A stretch of 64,000 nt of DNA from Tetrapyrgos nigripes. Lineage: Eukaryota; Basidiomycota; Agaricomycetes; Agaricales; Campanellaceae. Every line of letters begins with the position of its first letter. Position 1 is the first letter of the stretch. Positions 44,229-54,620 of this stretch are shown one piece after another. Under the pieces are notes generated by a model. The model had not been told where the DNA came from. It saw nothing but the letters and a program-made list of their open reading frames with translations, and did no database searches. The stretch is from the NCBI GenBank assembly GCA_013368315.1, contig JAACJM010000366.1:1-64000 (forward strand). Direction: 5' to 3'. The position numbers were made by a program, and so were the translations under genes.

Positions 44229-45940
44229 ATTGCTCGTCCTCATAATATTTTGCCAGCTACATACTCATGAATCGTTTTTGTTTGACCTTCGAAGTGAAGG
44301 TTATCCATAAAATTGTAATTTGGATTTTTGAGAGTACATACGTTTACATATCTGTAGCTGCATAGGATCTTGTACCTAAGTACATTCATTCTATTTTTGT
44401 CAGTGTTAAGGCTTGATTGAGCCTCAGGCACTTACTGGAGCCCAGGGTTCTCGGAGAGGAAGACAATTAAAAACGCTTGGACCTTGGTGGCTGAGCAATG
44501 AGCGCCGGCGCTAGAGCAGATCAGGGAGGAATGCATGTGGTCCAGAGTAGGAATACAGTCTCTGCAATTACAGTATATACCCTTGAGAAAGATTTGCATC
44601 GAGGTGTAAGCGCTTGGAGAGTCTTGGGGTTAAGCTATTAGCGCCCAATTAGCATTTTGACAATGATCAGCGGTGGGGACGGAGTAGAGGGACTTGCTGC
44701 GGCTGACTGGTCAGCTTCAGCCACATGTATAGGTAGGTCACTAGGTGGGTCAAGTAATCATTAATCATGAAAGAACAGGTTCACGACGTCGACTAAGCGA
44801 ACAGAACAGAAACGACGATTAGAAGGTTGAAAGCTGTAGAAAAGGAAGCATTAGGTTCCAACGTGAGCGCTGAGCGTTAGGCATACATAGCATGTTGACG
44901 GTGATGGGAGGGTATTGGGAAGGTGTGGAGAGGTGTGGAAAGGTGTACGTGAAACGTAGTGACTACGGTATGGTATGCATTTCAAAGCTGTGGGTGCACA
45001 TCGTACCTGTGCCTGATTGCGATTGTCTTTCATTAGGTACATTGTCAACGACTAAAAACAGCTTTTTCTCTCTCTCCTTTTCGTACCCAGCTTTGTCGAC
45101 GACAAGTCTAGTCGGCTTTGTTTGTTCTGAGCTTGTGAAGACAGTCGGAGAAAAAGCCCGTCCATGTGAATAAGACGGACGTGTCATAAAGGCAACATCT
45201 TGTCAGCAGACAGTAAACGGGAGATGAGCGCCCGCAAACGCCTATTAGTTATCTCACGGGACGCGTCATACGCGTACGCGGCATAAATTGACACAGCATT
45301 GCCTCGACGTGCACGGTGTAAGCGTGTACGCGTTTCCATGTGACATTCCCGCCTTTCCATATTTAGTATCGGCGGAACGTCGGGGATTACCAAAAAGGTT
45401 CTAAAGCTATCGACCGCTGTACACTCGTGTTCAGGAATTGGAAATTCCTGCCGTGAAACAAACCCGCAGCTGATTTTGATGATGATAAGAAATTTTTTTT
45501 CATCGATGACAGTTGGTTCAGCGTTAGCAGATACAGCGAACGACTGCGAGTATACTGCGAGGGTACTGCGTGCTGCGTCTAGTTGAGAATAGACGCCCTT
45601 AGACGCCAGGAATATGTGTGGGTCGCTGCGAGGAGGACGGATGACAGACAGGAGAGTAGAACAAAAGGAAAAAAGTCGCTTGGTCATCACTACCTAATAA
45701 GGGTTTCTCCGCTTCCGATGATTCGGGACATCGGGCCCGGTAAAATGACTCGGTCGAGAAAAAAAAAGAAAAAAAAGTCAGAGCAGTCTTCAGGAATGGG
45801 CAAAATGCTGAGGATCTGGTTGGCAGGTACGTTGAGAAGGACTGCAGATGGCACAGGAAGCTGTAGAGTGTCCCGTCATCAACAGCCTTTGTGGGCGGTG
45901 CTGCGAGGAAGACGCCGTCGGAGTTTGAATTGCAGAGAGG
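44229..45940. other. tRNA-bZIP intergenic region
   Basis: No gene is called. The region 45180-45690 is open on the minus strand but has no domain and lies in the bZIP upstream region. The last part is the promoter of the bZIP gene. Confidence 0.45.
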
Positions 45941-45951
45941 GTATATATATA
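45941..45951 (+). promoter_or_regulatory. TATA box of the bZIP gene
   Basis: GTATATATATA lies 233 bases upstream of the chosen ATG, so transcription should begin near 45975 and leave a leader of about 200 bases. No ATG is present between this box and 46174. Confidence 0.6.
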
Positions 45952-46173
45952 GGGCGCGATCGAGTCAGAGTGGCCTTTATTCCTTCCCCACCAACTTCCA
46001 AAGCCTCTGCGCAGTGCGAAGCTGTCCGCAGGCTTTCTAGCTCAGTTTCGTCGCTGAGTATTTGTGAGTATCCGCATCCGTCTTGCTTTATTTCGCCTAC
46101 CTTTTGTGTCTGCGGGTTGCGCAGCATCGAGTCATATATCTACATCTGCACTCTACCGAGTCATACCTACACA

Positions 46174-47850
46174 ATGGCAGTTTCTCCCATGCACGTAGAC
46201 TCGTCTGCTTGTCCTTCATCGCCGTCGTCCTCGACGCAGAAGGTGGCGTATGCCAATGTTTATCGATGGGACCATTCCCCGTCCGTTCTGCTCTCATCTG
46301 CCTCACCCGCAGTCAATGGGTCTCCGTTATCCAGACAAGAACTGACGTCGTCGCATCGTAACAGAAACGCTAGGCCGCCCTCCGTGCTGCCTCAAACAAC
46401 CCACAACTGTAAACCTTCCCCCGTCGCCATTTCAGACTCATCCCACAACCTCTACTACCGTCAAACGAGTCAAGATGTTCGTTACTCTCTGAATATCTCG
46501 GCTGCTCCTGAACCGTCTACGGCCTCTTCGCACCATGGACAACCTTCTCTTGAAAGATCCCTTTCGAGCCCTTACTCCCATCATGTTCCCTTGAACCAGT
46601 TTCCCTCACCCCAACCGGTGTTTACTACCCAATCGCAACTCGCCGCCCATTATGGCATTCCCCAGTCTCTGCCCAAACCACCTCGCACAACACCAAGATC
46701 TTCAGTCGCTGAACCCGTGGATCCCCTTCCCACCTTTTCAGAACTTTCACGCAACTACTTGAATATGTTAAGCCAAAAACCCGACAACACTATGCCTGCG
46801 GAGTCCTCTCCAGCGCTGTCGACCACTGCTCTACCGGCAGACATGGATGCGCCCGTCACTGACGCGGCTGCCATCGTCGCCGATACTATACTAGGTGATT
46901 CGTGCTCTCCGGGCTTACTGTCAAGTTCGTCGTCTGACACAGCCTCTCCATTGCTAGCATCGCCTCACTACCGCGACCTCAACTCATTCCCAGGGAACGA
47001 ATTCCTTACTTCACCTTTCATGGACACTCCCTACGATGAGTTTTTGTCTCCCGACAACTTTGACTCTCCCTTCTCTCCCGACCTCAATACACCTTTGATG
47101 GCCGACCTCTCGTCGTTTGAAATGCTCACCGGCTACAACGACGCTCCTCTCTTCGATGACCTCGCGACGTCGATATACAGCGACTATGCTTCGTTGACTA
47201 CGGAGACTGCCAAGGAGGTTGAGCCCGTCAAAGAGCATGCCCAGCCTGCTGCTTCAACATCGTTTTCCAACCCAACCTTCGACATGGAGAAGCTTTACAC
47301 CTTCTCTCCCGGCACTCCAATGTTGGACGCCGTAGAGGCCGTAGATCCATCTTCGCTCTACCCGTCTCCTCGCATTCCCAAGTCCAAGGAGTTTTCTCCT
47401 GCTCCGACCTCGGCTGTCCGCAAGACTCGTTCTTCAGCAACGGGCACGAGGAAAAACATCACTACCGCCAACCTCGTTCCTCTCGACGCTCCCACACAAT
47501 CTCGTCACTACGCTACTCCCTCTGCAACTTCTCGCAAGGAGGTTCCTGCCGTCTTCGCTCGCAAGCGAAACAGGTCGCAGGCATTCGGTGACGAGGAGGA
47601 CGAGCTCGTTGGTGAAGCTCCTGGTCCCAACGCTTCCGAGAAGGAACAGATCGAGTGGAAGCGACGCCAGAACACCTTGGCGGCGAGGAAGTCTAGGAAG
47701 CGAAAGCTGGAGCATCAACAGTCGTTGGAGAACAAGGTGGACGATTTGATGGTTGAGGTTGAGAGGTGGAAAACCAAGGCGCAGACGCTGGAGCAGATTT
47801 TGAGGAGTCATGGGGTGCCGTTCTCTTTTGATGCGGACGAGTCGATGTGA
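46174..47850 (+). CDS. Gcn4/CPC1-type bZIP transcription factor (558 aa)
   Basis: One exon. ATG 46174 (CACAATGGC context) is chosen because it is the first ATG after the TATA box; the frame is open further upstream but runs through the promoter. The bZIP domain is at about residues 488-550: EWKRRQNTLAARKSRKRKLE is the basic region with the Asn and Arg of the Gcn4 type, followed by a short zipper (LENKVDDLMVEVERW, LEQIL). The long N-terminal part is Ser/Pro-rich with acidic-aromatic patches such as FLTSPFMDTPYDEFLSPDN, FDSPFSPDL and PLFDDLATSIYSDY that may act as activation domains, and LDAVEAVDPSSLYPSPRIP. Gcn4-type factors activate amino-acid synthesis genes through TGACTCA sites in the nucleus. 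Codon use is CpG-rich and clean. Confidence 0.92.
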   Translation: MAVSPMHVDSSACPSSPSSSTQKVAYANVYRWDHSPSVLLSSASPAVNGSPLSRQELTSSHRNRNARPPSVLPQTTHNCKPSPVAISDSSHNLYYRQTSQDVRYSLNISAAPEPSTASSHHGQPSLERSLSSPYSHHVPLNQFPSPQPVFTTQSQLAAHYGIPQSLPKPPRTTPRSSVAEPVDPLPTFSELSRNYLNMLSQKPDNTMPAESSPALSTTALPADMDAPVTDAAAIVADTILGDSCSPGLLSSSSSDTASPLLASPHYRDLNSFPGNEFLTSPFMDTPYDEFLSPDNFDSPFSPDLNTPLMADLSSFEMLTGYNDAPLFDDLATSIYSDYASLTTETAKEVEPVKEHAQPAASTSFSNPTFDMEKLYTFSPGTPMLDAVEAVDPSSLYPSPRIPKSKEFSPAPTSAVRKTRSSATGTRKNITTANLVPLDAPTQSRHYATPSATSRKEVPAVFARKRNRSQAFGDEEDELVGEAPGPNASEKEQIEWKRRQNTLAARKSRKRKLEHQQSLENKVDDLMVEVERWKTKAQTLEQILRSHGVPFSFDADESM

Positions 47851-50800
47851 GCAGCTTTGGCTGACTTTCCGACTCATGATATCCATCATTCATCCATTCT
47901 CCTCGTCTTCGTCGCTCGCTTGCTTGCACATAAAGCTCTCCTTGATACCACACCCCGTATATCTATCTCCCCCGGACTTTTAATAAGCCTTTCTGATGTA
48001 CGTGATCATCAACAGTGTTTGATCACCTTCGATGCGTTTGTATTTTACTACATCATCATCATTCCCCACCCATTTGTTTAGCGCGTCGTCGTATCCCCCT
48101 TCCCTTACACTGTCCATGATATACATCGTCACCATTCCCCCGTATCTCATCTCTTATATCTTATCCCCCTCCCCATGTAAACCATCATCTTTTGTCTCCC
48201 TAGTCGGAATGCTGTCGTGTTTTATTCTTTATCTCATTATCTCTTCCTTCGCCTTCGTCTTTCGTTCCGTACTCTCCTACCCTACTCACTGTTCCCTTCC
48301 CTGTCCTTTACGAGACTCAGACTCTTTGATTCTGTAGTTGACGGTTTCGTCAATGGATAAATATTGTACGATCCCCAGTAAAAATAGGAATACGGTTTTC
48401 GTTTTCGTCTTTTTCTTTGCCTCCCCCCTCTCACATATGCTTTATCCTTCCTTCCTTCGTCATATGTCTTCCGTGTCTTCAAGACCTCGGCTCGCCGTGC
48501 TCGTTGGTTGTAGTCGAGGTCGACATATAGGCTCAACGCTCTCACTCAAGTACATATACACATACATACATACGTCATCATCGTCGTCCATGCTCAGTGC
48601 TACTAGTATAGTTTCATACAGTGAATATAGCAAGTTGTTTTTACAACGAAAAAAGTCTTCCGAGTGTGATTTTGAAAGTAACTTGAGAATCAAGTAATAG
48701 TATGAAATCAGGGTATCTATCGTCTTGAAGAAGGTAATTAAGTGAGATGGGGCAAGACTTGAGTCCAATGGAGGTGTACGTAGGTACGTGTGAAGGAGGA
48801 GAGGAGGTCATGATCACTCTGACTCTGAGGAGCTCGGGATGTCGGCGTCATTGACGCGCTTGAGGTTGTACAATGTAATGCCTCTTTTCGACTCTTACCG
48901 TCACCCAGTGCAATCACAATACTTAATCACGACGTCGGCCTCCTCCCCTGTCTGGGTTCCTCGCTACCCTCCGTGGACCCTACGTCGTCTTTCCGACTCT
49001 TCGACTCCTCGACGTCTCGAGCTTAAAGACATTGATTGAAGGAAGATCCTTCTGTCTGGATGACGTATCACCTTGGTGCTTGGCCAGACCGTGACCTCGC
49101 AAAGGCTAATGCGCAGCTGCTAAAGCTGCAAGTAGGTTGGGTTGGCAGCTTGGTTGCAATTGGTTATCGGTAGCGTCATGTCATGCATATGGTTTTTTGA
49201 CGTGTTGGGACTCGGATTGGTTGGTTGGCTGGCTGAAGGACCCAAGGACCTAAGGTCTTGTCACTCTGGACTCTGGAGCGTAGTAGGGAAGAGTAGGGAG
49301 AATGCTATAGGGTCCTGGCCCCTGGGTGCGTGTATGCAGTGCTATAGCCTATTGGCTTGTAGATTCATGTTAGCTAATTATGATTGGATCATGGTGGTTT
49401 ATTACAGACAGGTCCTGTCGACGTCGTGCGTCCAAGCCATGCATCATCATTATCAACATCTATCATCTATCTACGTCTATCTACCTGACCTACCTGGGAT
49501 TTGGATGAGGTGATGAAGTAATGAAGACGCTGCAGGCTTCGCCGCTGGACCCTGGACGTCTCTTCGCTGGCGCTGGAAGGAAGATAGCAGCACATCTGTC
49601 ATCTTTGTGTAAGGAGGACGGGACGGGACGGGAAAGACGCAAGACGGAGACGAGGAAGGTGTGTTTATATATGTACTTTCTGCTTCGATGCTCTTCTTAC
49701 TGAGTACTCTTATCACTTCAAGATGGTCGACCTGTGGTTTTCTTTTGGAGGATCAGGAACTACCTGGGCGCTATCCTATCCAGGGATTTTTCAAGTCCAC
49801 ATACACATCGCCTTGTTGCCTGTTAAACTTAATTTCACCAGCTGGATAATTCCCTAAGGACTCTGTTGAGGTTTGCCGTCGGTGGATAGATACATCACTG
49901 CATCTGCTGCAGATTTCTCCGACTTGGGTTATGATTATGATTGGGCATGGGAGAGGCTAATGGTGTAGGTGTGTATATATGTGCGTCTCGTCGTTCCAGA
50001 ATCGATTCAGCTGACGCCAAGACGCTTCGTTTTCTTCTCTCACATCAGGGAATGGCATACAGATCCTAATCCGGATGAAGGCACCTGAGTCAGGACCTGG
50101 ATGGAGTTTTGGATGAGAACGTTGTTAAGGACGAGTTTGCGGGTCCATTTCAGCGTCATGTCCTTCACATGGTCACAACATGGCCATGGTGAGTAGTACT
50201 ACGCTTCTTCTTTATCTTCGTCTCTAATCTTCTTTTATACATTATACAGATAAATGTCTACATCAAGATCTCTACATGTACACTTGACCTTCTAAACTCA
50301 GGCCCGTGGCCATGGATCAGAAGACGATACCCATCATGTCGACGTTGTAAGTTGGTATGTATGCAATTTTTCTCGAGTTGACTCCCTGCTAACCACCTAG
50401 CTCGTCTCTAGCAAATACAACATCACAGGCGGCTCTGTACGATGATGTCTGGATTATTTTTAGTTCAGGAGCGCTATGCTGTTCGTCTTCCACGTAGGAA
50501 GTTGCACTTCGTTGATGTAACGTATGTATGCGTGCCTTGTAGATTTCTTCGCAGTTGCTTATCATTATTTCTTTTTTGTTTTTCTAGTTTACTTTATGCG
50601 TGCATGGATGTCCTCAAGATGACTGCTTGGTTCCTCAAGGCTATCTAAGGCCTACTTTGGTGACATGGCTACTCGACATCCAGCCTCGTTTCTGTTAGAC
50701 TATGACGGACATCATCGACAAATGCCTAGAAATGCTGACGAGGATGGACATTTTGCCCATTCGCCACGCCATTCTTGTTACCGTCGTTGTCATACCCCTT

Positions 50801-51798
50801 CTCCAGGCGCCATCCATCATCACTACGGAAAAGTACGGTGTACACGCCTCAACTTCAGTCATTCAAGGTCGACTATTTCTCAGAGCGATGTAGTGACGGT
50901 CTCTGTCGGTGCCTGCTGTCGGTGCTACTACCTCGGTCTGGCAAACTGGTCAGTGAAGCGTTGGGTGATGCAATGGCGTCTCTCGGTACTCTTCTCTGAA
51001 GCGTCTGGCTGGAAGTTGTGAGTTGTGAGCGGTTCCTCTGTACCGCATGCGTGTAGTCGGCTGGTGAGTCCATGTCCTTTATGTCTCTTCCGTTGGCTAT
51101 TTGCTAACATGTCTGTCTTACTTAGGCGTCCCAAGCTGGTTGTCCCTAGGAGGCTCAGGCTAATAGGCACAGCATCTCTACGTTTGCTTGCCAATACTCT
51201 CCGGACACTGAAAAGGGCCCCATCAACTGCTAAGGGGGATGACCTGGAGCTAGTACTTTTGTTACGCTCAGCATGTACTTATTACGGAAAATCAAACATT
51301 ACGGTCAGTTACCGTTAAACACTCGCGGAGCCTTGCTCATACCGATGATTACATGTAATCATAGCCTTCACGGTCCACGGATGTCGCTGTCGTCTTTTTT
51401 GACGTATGCTATATAAATATGCACTGCACTCTTTTTCCGCGGTTCAGCTCGCAAATCTCAACCAGCTACGACTTTTGAAAGAATTCATCGTTGTCCTTTG
51501 CTTCACATGGGTCATGGGTTGCTGACGAACTGGCAAGCCTTTTTCCAGTGCTTTCTTTCCTTTTCATTTTTGCTTAGCAATTGCCCGCCCACAAGCGGTT
51601 GCCAGCACTGACCGCAAATCCGATGTTCCTTGACCGGCGTGTCCGACTCAGGAAGGTTAAATACCCACTATCCTAGGCCTTTTTCCATCGAGCAGGCCTC
51701 ATCATTTGTGCTGGTAAGCCTACTTGTCCTTCACTCGCATGTTCAGTTAATTCAGGTCTGGCATCGGCATAGGTCGCAAATAAAACCCAACGTAGTCA
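47851..51798. other. 3.9-kb stretch without supported gene
   Basis: The first 850 bases are pyrimidine-rich and likely include the bZIP 3' UTR. From 50100 to 51100 there are several possible splice signals and short frames, but no reading holds together, so a non-coding transcript is as likely as a gene. TATGCTATATAAATATGC near 51405 is a TATA-like box without a clear partner frame. Confidence 0.4.
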
Positions 51799-53036
51799 TG
51801 CTCAACCCTCAAATCCTTGTAGAAATCCTGATTGGGCTTTTTCTGGTGGCTAACCTGGGTCTGCCACTCGGAGCATTCGCAATACCGCTGAGCTCAGCCG
51901 TCAGTGTGATTCTCTCCTTTCAAGCAGTTCTTTCATGGTACGATTACTGAAATTCCAATCTTACTTTCACGAACAGGACTCGACTCTCACAAACTCTTCA
52001 ATCCATATCATACCACGAGGCTATGCGTCTTATAACCTCCCCTTGAACCTACACCCTAAACTTTCCGGAAATCCAGAGTCCTATCTTTTCCGCGGAATAC
52101 CCAGTCGCCAAACAGCGCTGTCCATTTGGAAAGTAGGGTTACATACAAGCCAGTATCCGGGGACTTTAATCCTGGAAGAGGAAACGAAGTCGGTAAAAAG
52201 GGGCCAGCGGTGTATTTGACGGATAGTTTCCGGAATGCGGCTCATGATGCTTGTAAAGCCGAAGGAGAGAATGGTCGTACTGTGCCGACTGTGGATGTCA
52301 TGAGTAAGGGCTTTGCTTTTTTCTTTCTTTCTTTCGTTTCAAGCAATTAATGACCCTTGTTAGTGTTCATGGTACAGCCTGGAGATGAAGCTAAGACTTC
52401 GCGTTTTGACGAGAACTATTCCAAAAATTGGGTAGCGGACTATAAGACGGTAAGTACGCCAAATTGCCTTCTTTATACCATCCATGTTATCGTCACTGGA
52501 GTAACTGATTGAAACCATATATACACACACACAGTTCACGCAGAACAATCGGGACAAGACTTGGCAGGAGGTCCAAAAAAAGAACCCCACGCTCTATAAA
52601 TCGACGGAAACGCTTTACTCTACTCATAATGTGATTGAAGGGTGAGTCTCGTCAGTGGTTATATGTCTTCAAAACTTCAACCTTGTGTCGCACCACTGAT
52701 GTTGAAAAATTTGCAATCCAGACCTATGTCAGAGGGCCCAGGCAAGTACTAGTGTTCTTGAATCCAAAACACCACAATGACAATGCTTACCGTACCCTGT
52801 GCTCAGCTCTTTATTGGCAATACGCCTTCCTCGATCAGACGTTCATAACCAACATGGTCAAGCTCATCCAATGGTTCCAAGATGTCCCATGTAATAAACG
52901 AATTCGGAGTATACCAACGGGGGATGAGTATTTACGAGGGCTGTATCTTTATGTGGATAAAAAGAAGAAAAGGCCGTTTGAAGAATTGATTAAAGGGTTG
53001 GAAAAAGAGGGAATGAAGGTGCAGAAGAAGACTTGA
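51799..53036 (+). CDS. secreted protein, possible ADP-ribosyltransferase-like fold, one frame break
   Basis: The start MLNPQILVEILIGLFLVANL then GLPLGAFA is a signal peptide. Introns: 51907-51976 (donor GTCAGT), about 52305-52362, 52451-52534, 52641-52728, and a GC-AG intron about 52741-52806 (donor GCAAGT). The mature part reads GNPESYLFRGIPSRQTALSI, then TYKPVSGDFNPGRGNEVGKK and GPAVYLTDSFRNAAHDACKA. The RG...GDFxPG...YLTDSFxxA order recalls ADP-ribosyltransferase-like or NAD-binding secreted proteins of basidiomycetes, but I cannot name the family. Between SIWK and VTYKP the frame shifts by one base in a G run (52136-52138): a G4 would restore it, so this is either sequence error or a young pseudogene. 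The C terminus is Lys-rich (VDKKKKRPFEELIKGLEKEG). Confidence 0.6.
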
Positions 53037-54187
53037 GAGTGAGACCCGAGTGCGAGCAGGAGGCGTCGGTATTGAGTACTTCTTAGAGCAAGAGCTTATT
53101 GTAATCATACTCGTAGTAAGTATCATAGTGACTTTCAAATGTCATCATCATACGAGTTGCTCTCGAACAACATTCCAAGACTTTGGGATAGTGAGGGAAC
53201 TTATTAACCCCTATACGCGTCTTTTGTTTGCTTAGTACATCATCCGAAGGACCTTTCTTCCCAACTACCGTCTCAGTCTTGAGGTCGATTTATGATTCCG
53301 AATGTCCTGGTGGACCTTCCGAAAACACAAGACGCCAACGCAGATTCAGAACGGCGGCACAATGAATGGGAAGTCCTCTTCGGTGGTCGGGCTTTTAATC
53401 CCAAATTCTGTTTCAAATCCACGATGACTCAGGCTGCTGGTCAAAAACTAGTAGCAGTCACCTCAGACACTGTCATCCACAACTACACTCATACTTGCGG
53501 ACAGCAGCTGAAGGTCTCTTAGCGGGCTCATCGTTATCTTACGCAGGAGGATCTGGAGAGACTCGGATGATGGCTTCAGGTTGTTCTCGGCCGTCTCAAC
53601 AGAGCCTGACCACTGACTAGTTTCACACTTTACCACCATATTTGCATTATTTCATGTCTGTTGCATTGTTCTAAACACAAATACCGTCTATTGATACATT
53701 TATTCTGGAGCGGTAGGCTTCGTTCCAGTGGGATATGGTACAGAGTAGTGTAACAAGGAAGGAAGAGGAAAACTTGGCAATATACACCCTTTCACTGTCC
53801 CAAAACACTTTGAATAGGTCAATGCATCTGGCAAAGTAGATGAGGGACTACGAGGCGAATACAGACGCGAAAGGGTGACGCGGACTAGCAGCTTACAAGT
53901 TCTCATGCGTGGCCAGCTTCCCAGTTTTGGCCAAATTTCGACTGGTCGCACAAAAATATTCACTGAGCGATCACTTTCATTGGTAAAAATCCCATCCTTA
54001 TTTTTCCAATAGCGAGAATCTTACACTATCCATAGACACCGTTTTCTTAGCTATATATCAACAATGTAAATAATAATGATTTAAATACGCTATGGTGGCC
54101 AGGTTCATGGTATCAGATAGTACGTATAAATGTTTGGGAGCGATATGGTGTCTCGGAAAGTCTTGACTAAAGAGGAGACTTTCAAAA
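53037..54187. other. spacer, one unassigned frame
   Basis: A forward frame at 53292-53522 (MIPNVLVDLPKTQDANADSE and on) is protein-like but short, with no domain I know. The rest shows no gene. Confidence 0.4.
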
Positions 54188-54548
54188 CCGCGATGATTAA
54201 ATTAATCATGTCTAGAGCTGTGGCTGGGGGTTGATGGGTGCCTTGGTGGGGTCCCCGGTATAAAAGCTTGCCTGCTGAATGGAGAGACGAGTTGAGGCAT
54301 AAGGAGTGGTATAATAAGAAGATTGATCAGTAGGACATTGCGTCGGGTTTGATTGAGGGAGTGTATGAGTGGGAGGAGGATAGGATGGCTGGTGGAAAGC
54401 CTGGGGGGATGCTAAGCGAGGAAGAGAAGAAGAGACGGGAGATGGACGTAATGGAGAAGATACTTTTGGCTGAGAAATGAAGAACAGAGGAAGAGAAAGC
54501 GAGGAGAAAAGCCCGGTCGTCGAGGAAAAAAACATGGCTTAATTGGTG
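54188..54548 (+). pseudogene. ADP-ribosylglycohydrolase C-terminal fragment
   Basis: The piece begins LIMSRAVAGG, then after frame changes LPAEWRDELRHKEWYNKKID, GMLSEEEKKRREMDVMEKIL and SSRKKTWLNW. It matches the last third of the gene at 41843-43788 but has lost the GGDADTNG metal site and has stops. It lies convergent with the second AAA gene, as in the first arm. Confidence 0.82.
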
Positions 54549-54620
54549 ATTACATACTTTGCATTATGCAACATAGTAGGTTCTATGCAGAGAGAAAATA
54601 GCGGTCATTAAAGCAGAAAA

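Noticed and set aside
45184..45690. 168-aa minus-strand frame upstream of the bZIP gene
   Set aside because: No domain, overlaps the likely promoter, composition not protein-like.
45583..46173. N-terminal extension of the bZIP frame
   Set aside because: Starts with a non-ATG codon and reads through the TATA box; ATG 46174 is better placed.
50095..51020. Possible spliced gene with several GT/AG pairs
   Set aside because: No combination gave a continuous frame longer than a few exons with protein-like content.
52060..52140. 50-nt intron that would avoid the G-run frameshift in the secreted protein gene
   Set aside because: It is open in frame but would remove the ESYLFRGIPSRQTA part, which looks conserved; a one-base deletion explains the data better.
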